Shown here in pieces: positions 33,467 through 42,616 of a stretch of DNA of 42,663 bases. A program made the position numbers and the translations under genes. The notes below the pieces were generated by a model. It searched no databases and was not told the DNA's origin. It saw nothing but the letters and a program-made list of their open reading frames with translations. How positions within the stretch are numbered: position 1 is the first letter of the stretch; every line of letters begins with the position of its first letter. This DNA comes from Phycisphaerae bacterium (GTDB lineage: Bacteria; Planctomycetota; Phycisphaerae; UBA1845): assembly GCA_029260235.1 (NCBI GenBank), contig JAJDDP010000173.1, positions 1 to 42,663 of the forward strand. Reading direction: 5' to 3'.

Positions 33467-34432
33467 TTAACGGATGCTCTTGGCCAGCTTCAAGAAACGA
33501 TCCTCTTGGCGGATGGACTTGAAGTCGTTATCGCCCATCATGTGGTCGGCATCGTCGTAGCCTGCCTCGATGGCCTTCTCCAACCAGGTGTAGGCTTCTT
33601 CGTGCTTGCCTTGTAGGCAAGTGAAGCAGGCGACGTTGTACATCGCGCCGCTATCCTTGGGGCTGAGCTTTTGGATTTCCTTGGCAAACTTGACTGCGTT
33701 ATCGTAGTCACCTTCGCCATAGGCCTTGTTCATCTTCATGGAAATTTTGCGGCGTGCGCCCATCGCGTCCTTGAGATGGATCGGAGCGGGTTCGACGCCG
33801 CTCTTCTTGTATGCGGCCAGCCACTCGCCGGCTGCTTCCAGCGCCGGCTTGAAGCCCCAAGGGCCTCGATGCCCGGCGACGGCGAGAACGCCATCCTTGC
33901 GAATCAGGTAGACACGGTCAGGCCAACCCTTGTAGGCCTTTTCCGCCTCGTTGTTCATGTTGTCTACCAGGCAAGGGATGGTGAGTTTTTTCTCTGAGAC
34001 CAATCGGGTAGCTACGCTGCACCGTTCGCCGAAGGTCTTGTGTTCATTGATGCCCTTTTCCTTGGCATAAGGAACGGGAAAACTGTCATCGGCCGCATGA
34101 GCCTCGCTGATGTAGACGATGTAGATGGCCGCGAAATCTTTGTAGTCCTGGTACATCTGTTCCATGGCGCCGACCTGGGCCAAGAAGGGTGGTCACGTGT
34201 AGCTGCCAAAGAAGAGCAGCACCGGTTTCTCCCCGGCAAACTTCGCCAAGTCTACTTTGCGATTTCCTTCCAGCCTGCTCAGGGCCATGAGTGTTGCAGG
34301 TTCACCCGCTTGGGGGGCCTCAGCCCGTGCCGACCCATCCTGGGCATCATCAGTCGAGGCCCGCGGAGTCGATTGGCAGCCCACACATAGCGCAAGGGCG
34401 ACCCACATTGTCATCAAAAAACGGTTTCGCAT
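33467..34432 (-). CDS. Selenocysteine-containing, iodothyronine-deiodinase-like lipoprotein (UGA at codon 80 read as Sec)
   Basis: Read through one in-frame TGA (34193-34195), this is a single 321-residue protein. A lipoprotein signal ends at Cys19 (ALCVGC). Residues about 55-205 are a thioredoxin-fold deiodinase-like domain: LLFFGSYT-Sec-PPF, IYIVYISEAHAADDSF, INEHKTFGERC, CLVDNMNNEAEKAYKGWPDR, VYLIRKDG and GHRGPWG. Each block lines up with animal iodothyronine deiodinases, whose active site is also T-Sec-P-x-F with EAHA-D following. A TPR-like tail follows (AMYNVACFTCLQGKHEEAYT, WLEKAIEAGYDDADHM). The TGA sits exactly at the catalytic position, the frame is unbroken on both sides and a SECIS-like hairpin follows. 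It is probably a membrane-attached periplasmic thiol/selenol redox enzyme; iodine chemistry is not implied. The alternatives are a nonsense mutation or two genes, both much less likely. Confidence 0.85.
34160..34186 (-). promoter_or_regulatory. Bacterial SECIS-like hairpin
   Basis: Starting 6 nt after the UGA, ten pairs can form: UUCU with GGAA (one U-G pair), then UUGG-type pairs UGGC/GCCA, then CC/GG, with one bulged U (34164) and one bulged C (34169) on the 3' side. The apical loop is AGGUC at 34172-34176. GGUC begins 18 nt after the UGA; in E. coli fdhF a GGUC loop begins 19 nt after. This is the geometry SelB needs. Confidence 0.7.
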
Positions 34433-34588
34433 GGTTTTCTCCAGTGGCCCGACTTGGTTCAGAGTCAGCAGTGCTTGGCTGCGATGGTATCACATATCGC
34501 CGGACGCCTGCAACCATGGGCCAGTGAGGGAGGGGGATCGAGGGATGACTCAATTTGACCGAGGGCGGGTATGGGGCCTGCTCGTTCC

Positions 34589-35482
34589 CTAATCGTCCAT
34601 CATCTCATTGAGCTTGCGTAGGGCTTCGGATTCGATCTGGCGAACGCGTTCGCGCGTGAGCTTGATGTGTTCACCGATTTCCTTGAGCGTTACGGGGTCG
34701 TTGCCGTCAAGTCCGAAGCGCATGCGAAGAATCGTTGCCTCTCGCTCATCGAGCTGCCCCAGCATTTTCTGAATAGACTGCGTTTCAGCCTCAGAAAAGA
34801 TCGCTGCGTCGGGCGAAGGGGTTTTGGCATCCGGCACGGTGTCAGAGAGGGACTGTCCCTCTGCATCATTGGGGCTCTGGGTGGCAGACGCCAATGCCTT
34901 GACCGCCCTGCGGATGATGCGGACCTTCCGCTCAGGCATCTGCATGTGCTCGGCCAGCTCAACGATCGTCGGGCTTCTGCCGGACTGTTCCTGGAGGACA
35001 GAGTTTGCGTGCCGCCACTTGGAGATCATCTCAACCATATAGGCTGGGATATGGATGGGCTGAACGCCGTTAATGAGCGACCGCTTGATAGACTGCTTGA
35101 TCCACCAAGAAGCGTAGGTCGAAAAGCGGGTGTTCTGCTCCGGATCGAACCCTTCGACCGCCCGGATTAGGCCCAGGTTGCCCTCTTCGATGAGGTCATT
35201 CAGCAGCATGCCGCGCTTGGAGTACTTCTTGGCAATGTTGACAACGAGGCGCAGGTTGGACTTGACCATTCGCTCGCGGGCAGCCGACGAGTCCTCCTCG
35301 GCCCGCTCTAGATCAGCAAGCTGGGTGTGGCTGGGGCGCGACTTGGGGTCTTGCCCGAACTGCTCGCGCAGATCCTCAGCGCGGTGAATGATCCTGGCAA
35401 GCTCCTTCTCCTCGTCAGCAGTGAGCAGCGGAGCCTCATTGATTTGCCTCAGATAGGTCTGTAGGCCGAAGTCAACAGCGAT
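34589..35482 (-). CDS. Sigma-70-family factor with probable ATC start
   Basis: The 297 residues contain all main sigma regions: region 1.2 (LQTYLRQINEAPLLTADEE), region 2 (NLRLVVNIAKKY, LIEEGNLGLIRAVEGFD, RFSTYASWWIKQSIKRSL), region 3 and region 4 (TLKEIGEHIKLTRERVRQIE). It is a group 2-like housekeeping/stress sigma. An ATG at 35269 would delete region 1.2, so the start must lie upstream. Between an in-frame TGA (35498-35500) and region 1.2 no ATG, GTG or TTG exists. ATC at 35480-35482 has GGAGGGG 6 nt upstream and gives an N-terminus (M)AVDFGLQTYL, the form expected of such proteins. A sequencing error (ATG to ATC) is the alternative. It is 137 nt downstream of rpsA. Confidence 0.88.
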   Translation of the reverse strand: MAVDFGLQTYLRQINEAPLLTADEEKELARIIHRAEDLREQFGQDPKSRPSHTQLADLERAEEDSSAARERMVKSNLRLVVNIAKKYSKRGMLLNDLIEEGNLGLIRAVEGFDPEQNTRFSTYASWWIKQSIKRSLINGVQPIHIPAYMVEMISKWRHANSVLQEQSGRSPTIVELAEHMQMPERKVRIIRRAVKALASATQSPNDAEGQSLSDTVPDAKTPSPDAAIFSEAETQSIQKMLGQLDEREATILRMRFGLDGNDPVTLKEIGEHIKLTRERVRQIESEALRKLNEMMDD

Positions 35483-35619
35483 GGCAGTCCCCTCCGGTCA
35501 ACGTTTGTGGGTTTTGGCCAGCAAACACCAGACGCCCCCCAATCGCCGATGGGGCAGGGGCGGCATTCGCATAACACCCAAGACCAGTTCCAATGTCCCC
35601 CCAATGGCCAATCACGGAC

Positions 35620-37560
35620 TTAACTTTCTGGAGTCGATTCCTCTTCTGAGGGAGTTGCATCCTCCACAGAGGTCGAATCCTCCGGCGAAGTCGAATCGCC
35701 CGCAGGGGCTGACTCGGTCGGTGGCTTGTCATCGGCGTCTGCAGCAGCACTGTCTTCCTCATTCGCTTTGGGGGCCGGCACCATTAAATCGACATTGGCT
35801 GGCTGCGTAAGCTCAACCCTGGGTACCAAGTCGGTGGACTCTTCGCCGGGTCCAACCAAACCGCCACGTCGGCTCTTGGGTCGCTTATCGGCCCCTCCGC
35901 CTTCCTGGTCTGCGGACCACTCGGCACGCTTCTTGGAGAGAGCGATTTTTCGCTCTGCAGTGTCTACCCTGAGGATCTTGGCCAGAATTCGTGCGCCGAT
36001 TTCCACTTCGTCGTGTGGATCCTCCACCTTATGATCGGCCAATTCGCTGACGTGGAGCAGTCCTTCGAGGTCGGTTTCCAACTCAACAAATACGCCAAAA
36101 TTGGTGATCTTGGTGACAGTGCCTTCCACGATCTGTCCCGGGATGTAATTCTCGGGAACGGCGTGTGCCCACGGGTCTTCATGCAGCTGCTTGAGGCCCA
36201 AGGCAATACGTTGTTTGGATTCCTCGACTTTCAAGACCACGCACTCGATGGCGTCACCCTTCTTGAGCAGCTCCGATGGGTGGGAAATCTTCTTGGTCCA
36301 ACTCATGTCGGACACATGTAGCAACCCGTCGATGCCTTCTTCGATCTCCACGAAAGCCCCGTAGTTCGTTAGATTTCGGACGCTGCCCTTGATCCGGGTA
36401 TTCGGCGGGTACTTCTCAGCCACCTGGGTCCATGGGTTGACTTCGGTCTGCTTGATGCCCAGGGAGATTTCCTGCTTGTCCTTGTTCACGTCCAGAACCA
36501 CCACCTCAATACTATCACTCACGGTCAGCATTTCGGAGGGGTGGTTGATCCGCCGGGTCCAGCTCATCTCGGAGATATGGACCAAGCCCTCGACACCAGG
36601 CTCGAGTTTGATGAAGGCGCCATAGTTCATGATGTTGACCACTTCGCCGGTCACCTTGTTGTTGACCGGATAACGCTCGTCGATCTTCTCCCACGGGCTC
36701 TCCTCCAACTGCTTGAGCCCAAGGGCAATCTTCTCTTTTTCGCGATCAATGTTGAGAATCTTGATCTCAACTTCCTGGTCGATCTTCAGCAGCTCACTCG
36801 GATGGCGGATGCGGTCCCAACTCATGTCGGTGACATGCAACAGTCCGTCGATTCCGCCAAGGTCAACGAATGCTCCGAACTCGGCGATGTTCTTGACCAC
36901 GCCTTTGCGGGTCTGCCCGACTTCGATCTCTTTCATCAACCCATCTTTGGCTGCCGTTCGTGCTTCCTCGATGAGCTTCCGGCGGCTGATGACAATATTT
37001 CTGCGATCAGTGTCAACCTTGAGGATCTTGGCGTCGATTTCGCGGCCAATGAATTCGCTGATGTCGCCAGGACGACGGATGTCCACCTGCGACGCCGGTA
37101 GGAACACCGGCACACCGATATCAACCAGCAACCCACCCTTGATCTTCCGCATCACGCGGCCTCGGACCGAGTCGCCTTCGTTCTTGGTTTCAACGATTCG
37201 TTGCCAATTCAGGAGGCGATCAGCTTTGCGCTTGGAAAGCTGGACAAGCCCGCTCTCGGATTCGAGCGTCTCTAGCCAAACATCGACCTCATCACCTCGA
37301 TCAATTTCACTAGGATCATCCCACTCACTCTTTGGGATGATGCCTTCGCTCTTTAGGCCTACATCGACTACGACATCATCGCCGGCCTCACCGACAATCC
37401 TGCCCTTGAGGATGGTGCCGGGCTTGAGCGAGCCAGTATTTGTCTCGGTCGCTTCCCCGAACAGCGTCTCTTCGAGATTGTCCTCGACGACTGTCCCCAG
37501 TACCGAGTCGAATGAAATGCCATCGACGTCCAAATCATTGATGAGGTTGAAATCTACCAT
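35620..37560 (-). CDS. rpsA: Ribosomal protein S1
   Basis: S1 binds mRNA on the 30S subunit and helps initiation on messages with weak ribosome binding sites. The 646 residues carry six S1/OB repeats; the last four repeat the pattern NYGAFV-E-GI-GLLHVS-MSW (EFGAFVDLGGIDGLLHVTDM, NYGAFIKLEPGVEGLVHISE, NYGAFVEIEEGIDGLLHVSD, NFGVFVELETDLEGLLHVSE). An acidic, low-complexity C-terminal tail of about 80 residues (rich in Glu, Asp, Ser, Pro) follows. ATG 37560 begins MVDFNLINDL as expected; the frame remains open upstream to 37695 but that part is not conserved-looking. As in many S1 genes the ribosome binding site is weak, and a structured leader precedes it, suggesting autoregulation. Confidence 0.95.
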   Translation of the reverse strand: MVDFNLINDLDVDGISFDSVLGTVVEDNLEETLFGEATETNTGSLKPGTILKGRIVGEAGDDVVVDVGLKSEGIIPKSEWDDPSEIDRGDEVDVWLETLESESGLVQLSKRKADRLLNWQRIVETKNEGDSVRGRVMRKIKGGLLVDIGVPVFLPASQVDIRRPGDISEFIGREIDAKILKVDTDRRNIVISRRKLIEEARTAAKDGLMKEIEVGQTRKGVVKNIAEFGAFVDLGGIDGLLHVTDMSWDRIRHPSELLKIDQEVEIKILNIDREKEKIALGLKQLEESPWEKIDERYPVNNKVTGEVVNIMNYGAFIKLEPGVEGLVHISEMSWTRRINHPSEMLTVSDSIEVVVLDVNKDKQEISLGIKQTEVNPWTQVAEKYPPNTRIKGSVRNLTNYGAFVEIEEGIDGLLHVSDMSWTKKISHPSELLKKGDAIECVVLKVEESKQRIALGLKQLHEDPWAHAVPENYIPGQIVEGTVTKITNFGVFVELETDLEGLLHVSELADHKVEDPHDEVEIGARILAKILRVDTAERKIALSKKRAEWSADQEGGGADKRPKSRRGGLVGPGEESTDLVPRVELTQPANVDLMVPAPKANEEDSAAADADDKPPTESAPAGDSTSPEDSTSVEDATPSEEESTPES

Positions 37561-37599
37561 GTTGCGTTCGTGTCCAAATGTCTTGCTATCTCCCGGCAG

Positions 37600-37684
37600 T
37601 GGGCAACCGCCCAAATAACTGAGGCCGGGTCTGCACAACCGCGGCGTTCGTCCGCGGCGCAGAAAACACGACCACCCCCGGCCT
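37600..37684 (-). promoter_or_regulatory. Structured rpsA leader (nested hairpin plus small hairpin)
   Basis: Three nested pairings occur: AGGCCGGG (37622-37629) with CCCGGCCT (37677-37684); TCTGC (37630-37634) with GCAGA (37659-37663); and CCGCGG (37639-37644) with CCGCGG (37652-37657). A second hairpin, TGGGC-AACC-GCCCA, is at 37600-37613. They lie 40 to 124 nt before the rpsA start and could mediate S1 autocontrol. A TATATT (37725-37730, minus strand) may be a -10 box but lacks a good -35. The remainder of 37561-37894 holds no gene. Confidence 0.4.
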
Positions 37685-37894
37685 AGAACACACAAGGCCG
37701 ATCCAAAGAGCGGTCAATCGCGACAATATAACCGATGCCGAACCGGGCGGCTACCCAAGTCCTAGACAATTCAGGCCTCAAATCCCATCCGGATCACACT
37801 CGGCCTGCACCGGGATTTCGGCTCTTGGGAGAGCTTGATGAGTATATGGCGGAGGCCAAGCGAGCCCCGGTCGGTGGAACGGCCTGTTAGGTGC

Positions 37895-38974
37895 TTACTT
37901 CGCGAGCGGTTTGGCTACTCTGGGGGCGGGAGGCGGGTCTTTGGCGAGGGTGCCCTGGCGGGGGGCGGCGAAGGTCTCGTTGAACGCGGCGAGCGAGGCC
38001 TCAGAGCTGTCCAGCCGCCAGTTCTGCTCACCCTCTCGGCGTTTGTCCAAATTGAACCAGACCGTGGCCTTGATCTCTGGATACCTGGCGAGGGCTTGTT
38101 GGGTTTCCCGAAGCCATTTGGCTTTTCGCCCTGGCTCCGCCTCGACGCAGCCGGTCTCAGCGATCATCACGGGTTTCGTCGGATAACGATCCGCAAACTC
38201 GGAGAGGGGGGTGGCAAACAGATCGTCGAAGGACTCCCAGTGGTGCCATTGGTCGTGGTGCTCGCCCCAGTTGTAACCGTCGAGCGCCACCCAATCCACG
38301 TACTCTTCCCCGGGGTAATAGCAGTGCATATTGTTTTCCGGCGTGTTGGGGCAACTCACCATGTTCGGCGCCCAAACCCACTCGACATTATCAGCACCCG
38401 CTCGCTCGAAGATGTCGTGTGCCCGCTGCCACGCGGCTACGAAGAGGTCAGGCTTACCGAACCAAGTGAACCAGTCTCCGTTAAACTCGAACCCGAACCG
38501 CAACAGGACGCGTCCACCCTCGGCGTGTGCCGCCAAGGCCCACTCTTTGAAGAATGCGTCGAATTCACCATCGAGTATTTTGGGCAGGTAATGCTCGGAG
38601 CTGGCGTGCCACTTCCACAGTTCAAGCGAGATGATCGGTGTAGCCTTCTTCGTCCGAATGGTCTTGATTCCCGAGGCTGGGAACGGCCGCCCGAGATCAC
38701 GATAGAACATAACGTAGTCAGGGGTCGATGCGAAGGAAGCAATCGCCTCGCTGAGCATCTTCGGGTAGTGCTTCGGTCCCCAGTATATTTGGTATAGCCC
38801 CCATTGTAGCGGGGCGCGGGCCTCCCTCTTGTTGGCCGTTGCTGAGGGTTCATCTGCTGCGGGTGAGGATGAGGAGCCAATGAACAAGGCTGCACTCGCC
38901 AGGATGGCCATGGCGAGTACAGCCTTGGTGGTTACGAATCGAGCTGCACCAGCAGAATGTGCGGAGGCTGGCAC
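37895..38974 (-). CDS. Glycoside hydrolase family 26-like protein (beta-mannanase type), exported
   Basis: The 359 residues begin with a long signal region (VTTKAVLAMAILASAALFIG). A (beta/alpha)8 barrel of GH26 type follows: GLYQIYWGPKHY, VLLRFGFEFNGDWFTW with the acid/base glutamate, VWAPNMVSCPN, and the nucleophile in MIAETGCVE. GH26 enzymes cleave beta-mannan or mixed-linked glucans; the exact substrate is not readable. GTG 38974 is 2 nt after the rpoD stop, so it is transcribed with dnaG and rpoD; no strong ribosome binding site is visible, so translation may depend on coupling. An ATG at 38911 would remove the positively charged start of the signal peptide. Confidence 0.85.
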   Translation of the reverse strand: MPASAHSAGAARFVTTKAVLAMAILASAALFIGSSSSPAADEPSATANKREARAPLQWGLYQIYWGPKHYPKMLSEAIASFASTPDYVMFYRDLGRPFPASGIKTIRTKKATPIISLELWKWHASSEHYLPKILDGEFDAFFKEWALAAHAEGGRVLLRFGFEFNGDWFTWFGKPDLFVAAWQRAHDIFERAGADNVEWVWAPNMVSCPNTPENNMHCYYPGEEYVDWVALDGYNWGEHHDQWHHWESFDDLFATPLSEFADRYPTKPVMIAETGCVEAEPGRKAKWLRETQQALARYPEIKATVWFNLDKRREGEQNWRLDSSEASLAAFNETFAAPRQGTLAKDPPPAPRVAKPLAK

Positions 38975-38976
38975 GC

Positions 38977-40713
38977 CTAGAGCGCCGGCTGAGTGCCGAC
39001 TGTGTCCAAGAAGCCTTCCAGCTTGCGTGAGCGGACCGGATGCTGCAGTTTGCGGATCGCCTTGGCTTCAACCTGCCGGACGCGCTCGCGGGTAACATTG
39101 AAAATCTTACCCACCTCTTCGAGCGTATAGGTGTAGCCGTCACCAATCCCGTAGCGGAGCTTGATGATCTCGCGCTCGCGGTAGGTGAGCGTCTTGAGCA
39201 CTTCTTCGATGCGGTCCTTTAGCATTTCAGAGCCGGCAGAGCTGACCGGCGATTCTGCGGAACCGTCCTCGATGAAATCACCGAAGTAGGAATCCTCGCT
39301 TTCACCGACCGGGCGGTCCAAAGAGATGGGGTGGCGTGAGATCTTCATCACGCGCCTTGCTTCGCTGACCGGCATCTTGGCTTTGCGGGCAATCTCTTCA
39401 ATGGTCGGTTCGCGGCCGAGATCCTGAAGCAGCTGCTTGCTGATATTGCGCAGGCGGCTCATCGTCTCGATCATGTGGACCGGAATACGGATGGTTCGAG
39501 CATGATCGGCAATCGCTCGGGTGATTGCCTGGCGGATCCACCACGTTGCATAGGTGCTGAACTTGTAGCCCCGCTTGTACTCGTACTTATCGACGGCCCG
39601 CATCAGGCCGGTGTTGCCCTCTTGAATGATATCCAAGAAGCTCAGCCCACGGTTGCGGTACTTCTTGGCAATGCTGACTACCAACCGAAGGTTTCCACCC
39701 GACAGCTTGCGTTTGGCATCCTCGTACTCGCCAAAAACACGCTGGATGGTCGTCAGTCGGTTGACGAGCGACTCGCGATCCTCCAGCACCAACCTCTTGA
39801 TGCCGGCAAATTCGTCCTGGATTGCTTGTCGATCTTCATCGGGCAGATGGTGCCGCCTGGCATCGGTGGCCAGCATTTTTTCAAGCTGCCCCAGCTTGAG
39901 GCTAAGGGCGACAAGCTTCTTCATCAGCGGCTGAATGCGCGAGGTCCGCAGAGACAGCTCCTCGATCAGCTTGGATATCTTCCTGCGACGCTTGGTCATC
40001 TCCTGATCAAGCTGGCGCTGCGTCTTGGCCGGCAGCCGCTTTGCCTGGAGGGCTTGGTAGTCCTCATTGTTGCGGTCCAGCATCTTACGCACTGTGGCTA
40101 GGTTGCCTGGCAAACGAGCCAGAATGGTCTGCTTGGCCCCAAACTCCGAGGTCGAGATTTTCATCGTGCGGTCGAACGGCAGGTTGCCGTCATAAACACG
40201 CTGGAGGATGTCGACGGCCTGGTTGCCGCAGTAATCGCTCTCGAGCACCTTTTGGCGGAAGGCCATGCGGGTCAGTTCTATCTTCTTTGCAAGTCGAATC
40301 TCCTCGGCTCGAGTCAGCAGGGGGATCTCGCCCATCTGGGTCAGGTACATGCGTACCGGATCGTCGATCCGCCGCGTTGCCGGCTCAGCCACAGGTCCAT
40401 TCTGGGCGCGGGTATCCGATTCACCCTCGGCGCTATCGTTACTTTTCTTAGAGCCTTTGCCTTTCTTGCGTTTTGCCTCGAGGCGCTCGGCTTCGATCTC
40501 GTCGAGCATATCGATCTTTTCTTCGTCGAGGCGAAGCATGATCAACTCAAGCTTGTCAGGAGTGACCGCTTCATCAGGGAGAATCTCGTTCATCAACTCC
40601 CAAGTTACATAGCCGCACTCCTTGCCGCTGGTGATCAGGGCTTGCAGCGACACCTCGATTGGGTCGGTGACTGTATCTGCAACGACTGTCTTTGTTGTGT
40701 CCAACTGGATCAT
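38977..40713 (-). CDS. rpoD: Primary sigma factor RpoD (sigma-70)
   Basis: The 578 residues include an N-terminal region 1.1-like part ([20 protein letters not shown]), a lysine-rich stretch, region 1.2 ([20 protein letters not shown]), a long non-conserved region of about 190 residues, region 2 ([38 protein letters not shown]), region 3 and region 4 ([20 protein letters not shown]). It directs transcription of most genes. ATG 40713 is chosen because GGAG is 6 nt upstream; an ATG at 40725 has none. dnaG lies 43 nt upstream, the dnaG-rpoD order of the classic macromolecular-synthesis operon (rpsU is not visible). Confidence 0.96.
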   Translation of the reverse strand: MIQLDTTKTVVADTVTDPIEVSLQALITSGKECGYVTWELMNEILPDEAVTPDKLELIMLRLDEEKIDMLDEIEAERLEAKRKKGKGSKKSNDSAEGESDTRAQNGPVAEPATRRIDDPVRMYLTQMGEIPLLTRAEEIRLAKKIELTRMAFRQKVLESDYCGNQAVDILQRVYDGNLPFDRTMKISTSEFGAKQTILARLPGNLATVRKMLDRNNEDYQALQAKRLPAKTQRQLDQEMTKRRRKISKLIEELSLRTSRIQPLMKKLVALSLKLGQLEKMLATDARRHHLPDEDRQAIQDEFAGIKRLVLEDRESLVNRLTTIQRVFGEYEDAKRKLSGGNLRLVVSIAKKYRNRGLSFLDIIQEGNTGLMRAVDKYEYKRGYKFSTYATWWIRQAITRAIADHARTIRIPVHMIETMSRLRNISKQLLQDLGREPTIEEIARKAKMPVSEARRVMKISRHPISLDRPVGESEDSYFGDFIEDGSAESPVSSAGSEMLKDRIEEVLKTLTYREREIIKLRYGIGDGYTYTLEEVGKIFNVTRERVRQVEAKAIRKLQHPVRSRKLEGFLDTVGTQPAL

Positions 40714-40756
40714 GTTGCTCTCCATCGACTGGCCACCAGGGGGGAACCCACAGCAC

Positions 40757-42616
40757 CTACACCCACGTTCTCGCTTCGGCGTCGCGTTTGGAACGCGGCG
40801 CGAAGTGACGGTAGGCTTGGCCTACTTCTTGAAGGGTCTCTAGTGGTACAGACAGCGATTTATCCTTTGCAGTATTGTTGTCAGCATCCTTGTTTGCTTC
40901 TTGGTGTAATTGCCTGGTCAGTTCAGCCGCTCGCTTCAGTTCAGCAACGCGGCGCAGGCAGGCAACTGCCCCTTCGAGCGTAGCCTCATAATTGCCACGC
41001 CGATCCCCATGCAGGTGCAACTCGGTAACTTGCTGAGCGGTGCCTGGATCAGCAAAACAGTCCAGCACTTCAAGCAAGGTAAATTCACCAACGCGCTCAG
41101 CCAAGTCTCGAACCGCCTCCGCGATCCGCCGGCAAGTCGGGTCCGCAATCCGTTCCGGATCAAAGAAGTCGCGTACCTGCTCATACAGAGCTGACTCGTT
41201 GAGCAGCACTTTCAAAATGTCGATCATCGCCACCTGCTCGGTCGTACCCTTCGCGGCGGCTAGGCCAGCAGCTGACCGTACCTGGCTGCTCATCTCCCTC
41301 GATGGCTGGCCGGGCTGGGTAGACCGCAGGATCAAGTCATGAACCTGGCGTCCAGGCAGGCTCAAGAGCTTGGCGATCTGATTCACGATCAAGCCCTGCT
41401 GGATCGCATCAATGGATCCATATTGCGATAACTCAGCCACCATGGTCACGAAACCTCGCACGGCATCTCGCCGGGAGGCAGTTTCATCCTCAGAGCGGTA
41501 GCGGACTTGTGTGCGATTCCATGTGAATGTTAGCGCGTCCACGGCTGAGTTCAACAAAGATTCAAAGGCATCTGGCCCTGATTCAGCCAAGAAATCGCTC
41601 GGATCCTTACCGGACGGCACAAATGCAAGCCGAACTGCCATCCCGTGTCGCAAGGCAACCCTCAAGGCGCGCTCAGCAGCAGCCTCTCCAGCGTTATCGG
41701 AATCGAACAACAGCACAATCGTGCCGCAGTGCCTCCGCAGCGATTCGATGTGCGATTCGGTCATGGCTGTGCCTAAGGAAGCCACGGTTTCGGCAAAACC
41801 TGCCTGATGGCATGCGATGCAGTCGGTGTATCCCTCAACAATGATTGCCCGCTGTTTGGAGACCATTTCGGCTCGGGCTAGGTCCAGTCCGTATAACACC
41901 CTGCCCTTATCGAAGAGCTTGTTCTGGGCGGTGTTGAGGTACTTGGCTCTTGCATCGCCTAAAGTACGCCCGCCAAAGCCTATCAGACGCTTGGTCGTGT
42001 CACGGATGGGGAACATCAGCCGGTGCCGAAATGCGTCGTAGGGTTGCCCCTGTTCGTTCGACTTGATCAGACCTGCTTCGTGAAGCAACTCTTCGGATAG
42101 TCCTGCAAGCCTGGCTGCCTTGAGCAAGCCCGCGTTGTCGTTGAGCGCGAGTCCCAAGCCGAATCTTTCGCACATCTCCTCTGAGATGCCCCGCTCAGCG
42201 ACGTACTGCCGGGCGAACAGGCCAGTCTCAGGATCGTGCAGTTGCTTCTTGAATAATTCCTGGGCCCAGGCGTTGGCCTGGGCGATGTCAGACCGTCCCC
42301 GGCCTGGCGTCTCGGATTGTGTTCGTCTCGTCAGCGTGATGCCCGCTCGAGCAGCCAACATCTGCAGCGCTTCGGCAAAGCCTATGCCCTCGCGAAGCTG
42401 GATGAACTTGAACACGTCGCCACCGGCTTTGCACCCGAAACAATGAAAAATGCCTTTGGCAGGGAGGACGTGGAAGGAGGGTGTCTTCTCTTTGTGAAAA
42501 GGACACAGACCTCGAAAGCCATTGCCGGACTTGACAAGGGAGACGTGCTCCGCCACCAAATCCACCAAATCGATGCTCTGGCGGACTTCCTCTTTGACGG
42601 ACGACCAATCGTGCAA
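40757..42616 (-). CDS. dnaG: DNA primase
   Basis: DnaG makes RNA primers at the replication fork. The 619 residues contain the CHC2 zinc finger ([30 protein letters not shown]), the basic core ([30 protein letters not shown]), and the Toprim site ([37 protein letters not shown]). A C-terminal helicase-binding-type region of about 180 residues follows. The TTG at 42616 is used as start, giving the usual distance to the zinc finger; ATT at 42622 has GGGG 6 nt upstream and is an alternative, because no ATG or GTG is available after the in-frame TGA. The region 42617-42663 is too short to hold more. Confidence 0.94.
   Translation of the reverse strand: MHDWSSVKEEVRQSIDLVDLVAEHVSLVKSGNGFRGLCPFHKEKTPSFHVLPAKGIFHCFGCKAGGDVFKFIQLREGIGFAEALQMLAARAGITLTRRTQSETPGRGRSDIAQANAWAQELFKKQLHDPETGLFARQYVAERGISEEMCERFGLGLALNDNAGLLKAARLAGLSEELLHEAGLIKSNEQGQPYDAFRHRLMFPIRDTTKRLIGFGGRTLGDARAKYLNTAQNKLFDKGRVLYGLDLARAEMVSKQRAIIVEGYTDCIACHQAGFAETVASLGTAMTESHIESLRRHCGTIVLLFDSDNAGEAAAERALRVALRHGMAVRLAFVPSGKDPSDFLAESGPDAFESLLNSAVDALTFTWNRTQVRYRSEDETASRRDAVRGFVTMVAELSQYGSIDAIQQGLIVNQIAKLLSLPGRQVHDLILRSTQPGQPSREMSSQVRSAAGLAAAKGTTEQVAMIDILKVLLNESALYEQVRDFFDPERIADPTCRRIAEAVRDLAERVGEFTLLEVLDCFADPGTAQQVTELHLHGDRRGNYEATLEGAVACLRRVAELKRAAELTRQLHQEANKDADNNTAKDKSLSVPLETLQEVGQAYRHFAPRSKRDAEARTWV

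Noticed and set aside
34181..34195. Two separate genes, or a nonsense-mutated gene, instead of a selenoprotein
   Set aside because: The frame is unbroken across the TGA, both halves are conserved parts of one fold, the TGA is at the catalytic residue and a SECIS-like hairpin follows.
37561..37695. A 45-codon upstream extension of rpsA
   Set aside because: The peptide is not S1-like and it overlaps the structured leader; MVDFNLIND is a normal S1 start.
37835..38797. A 320-codon plus-strand frame
   Set aside because: It lies opposite the GH26 gene, which shows clear catalytic motifs; the plus frame has no features.
40252..40983. A 243-codon plus-strand frame
   Set aside because: It is the antisense of rpoD and dnaG, both unmistakable.
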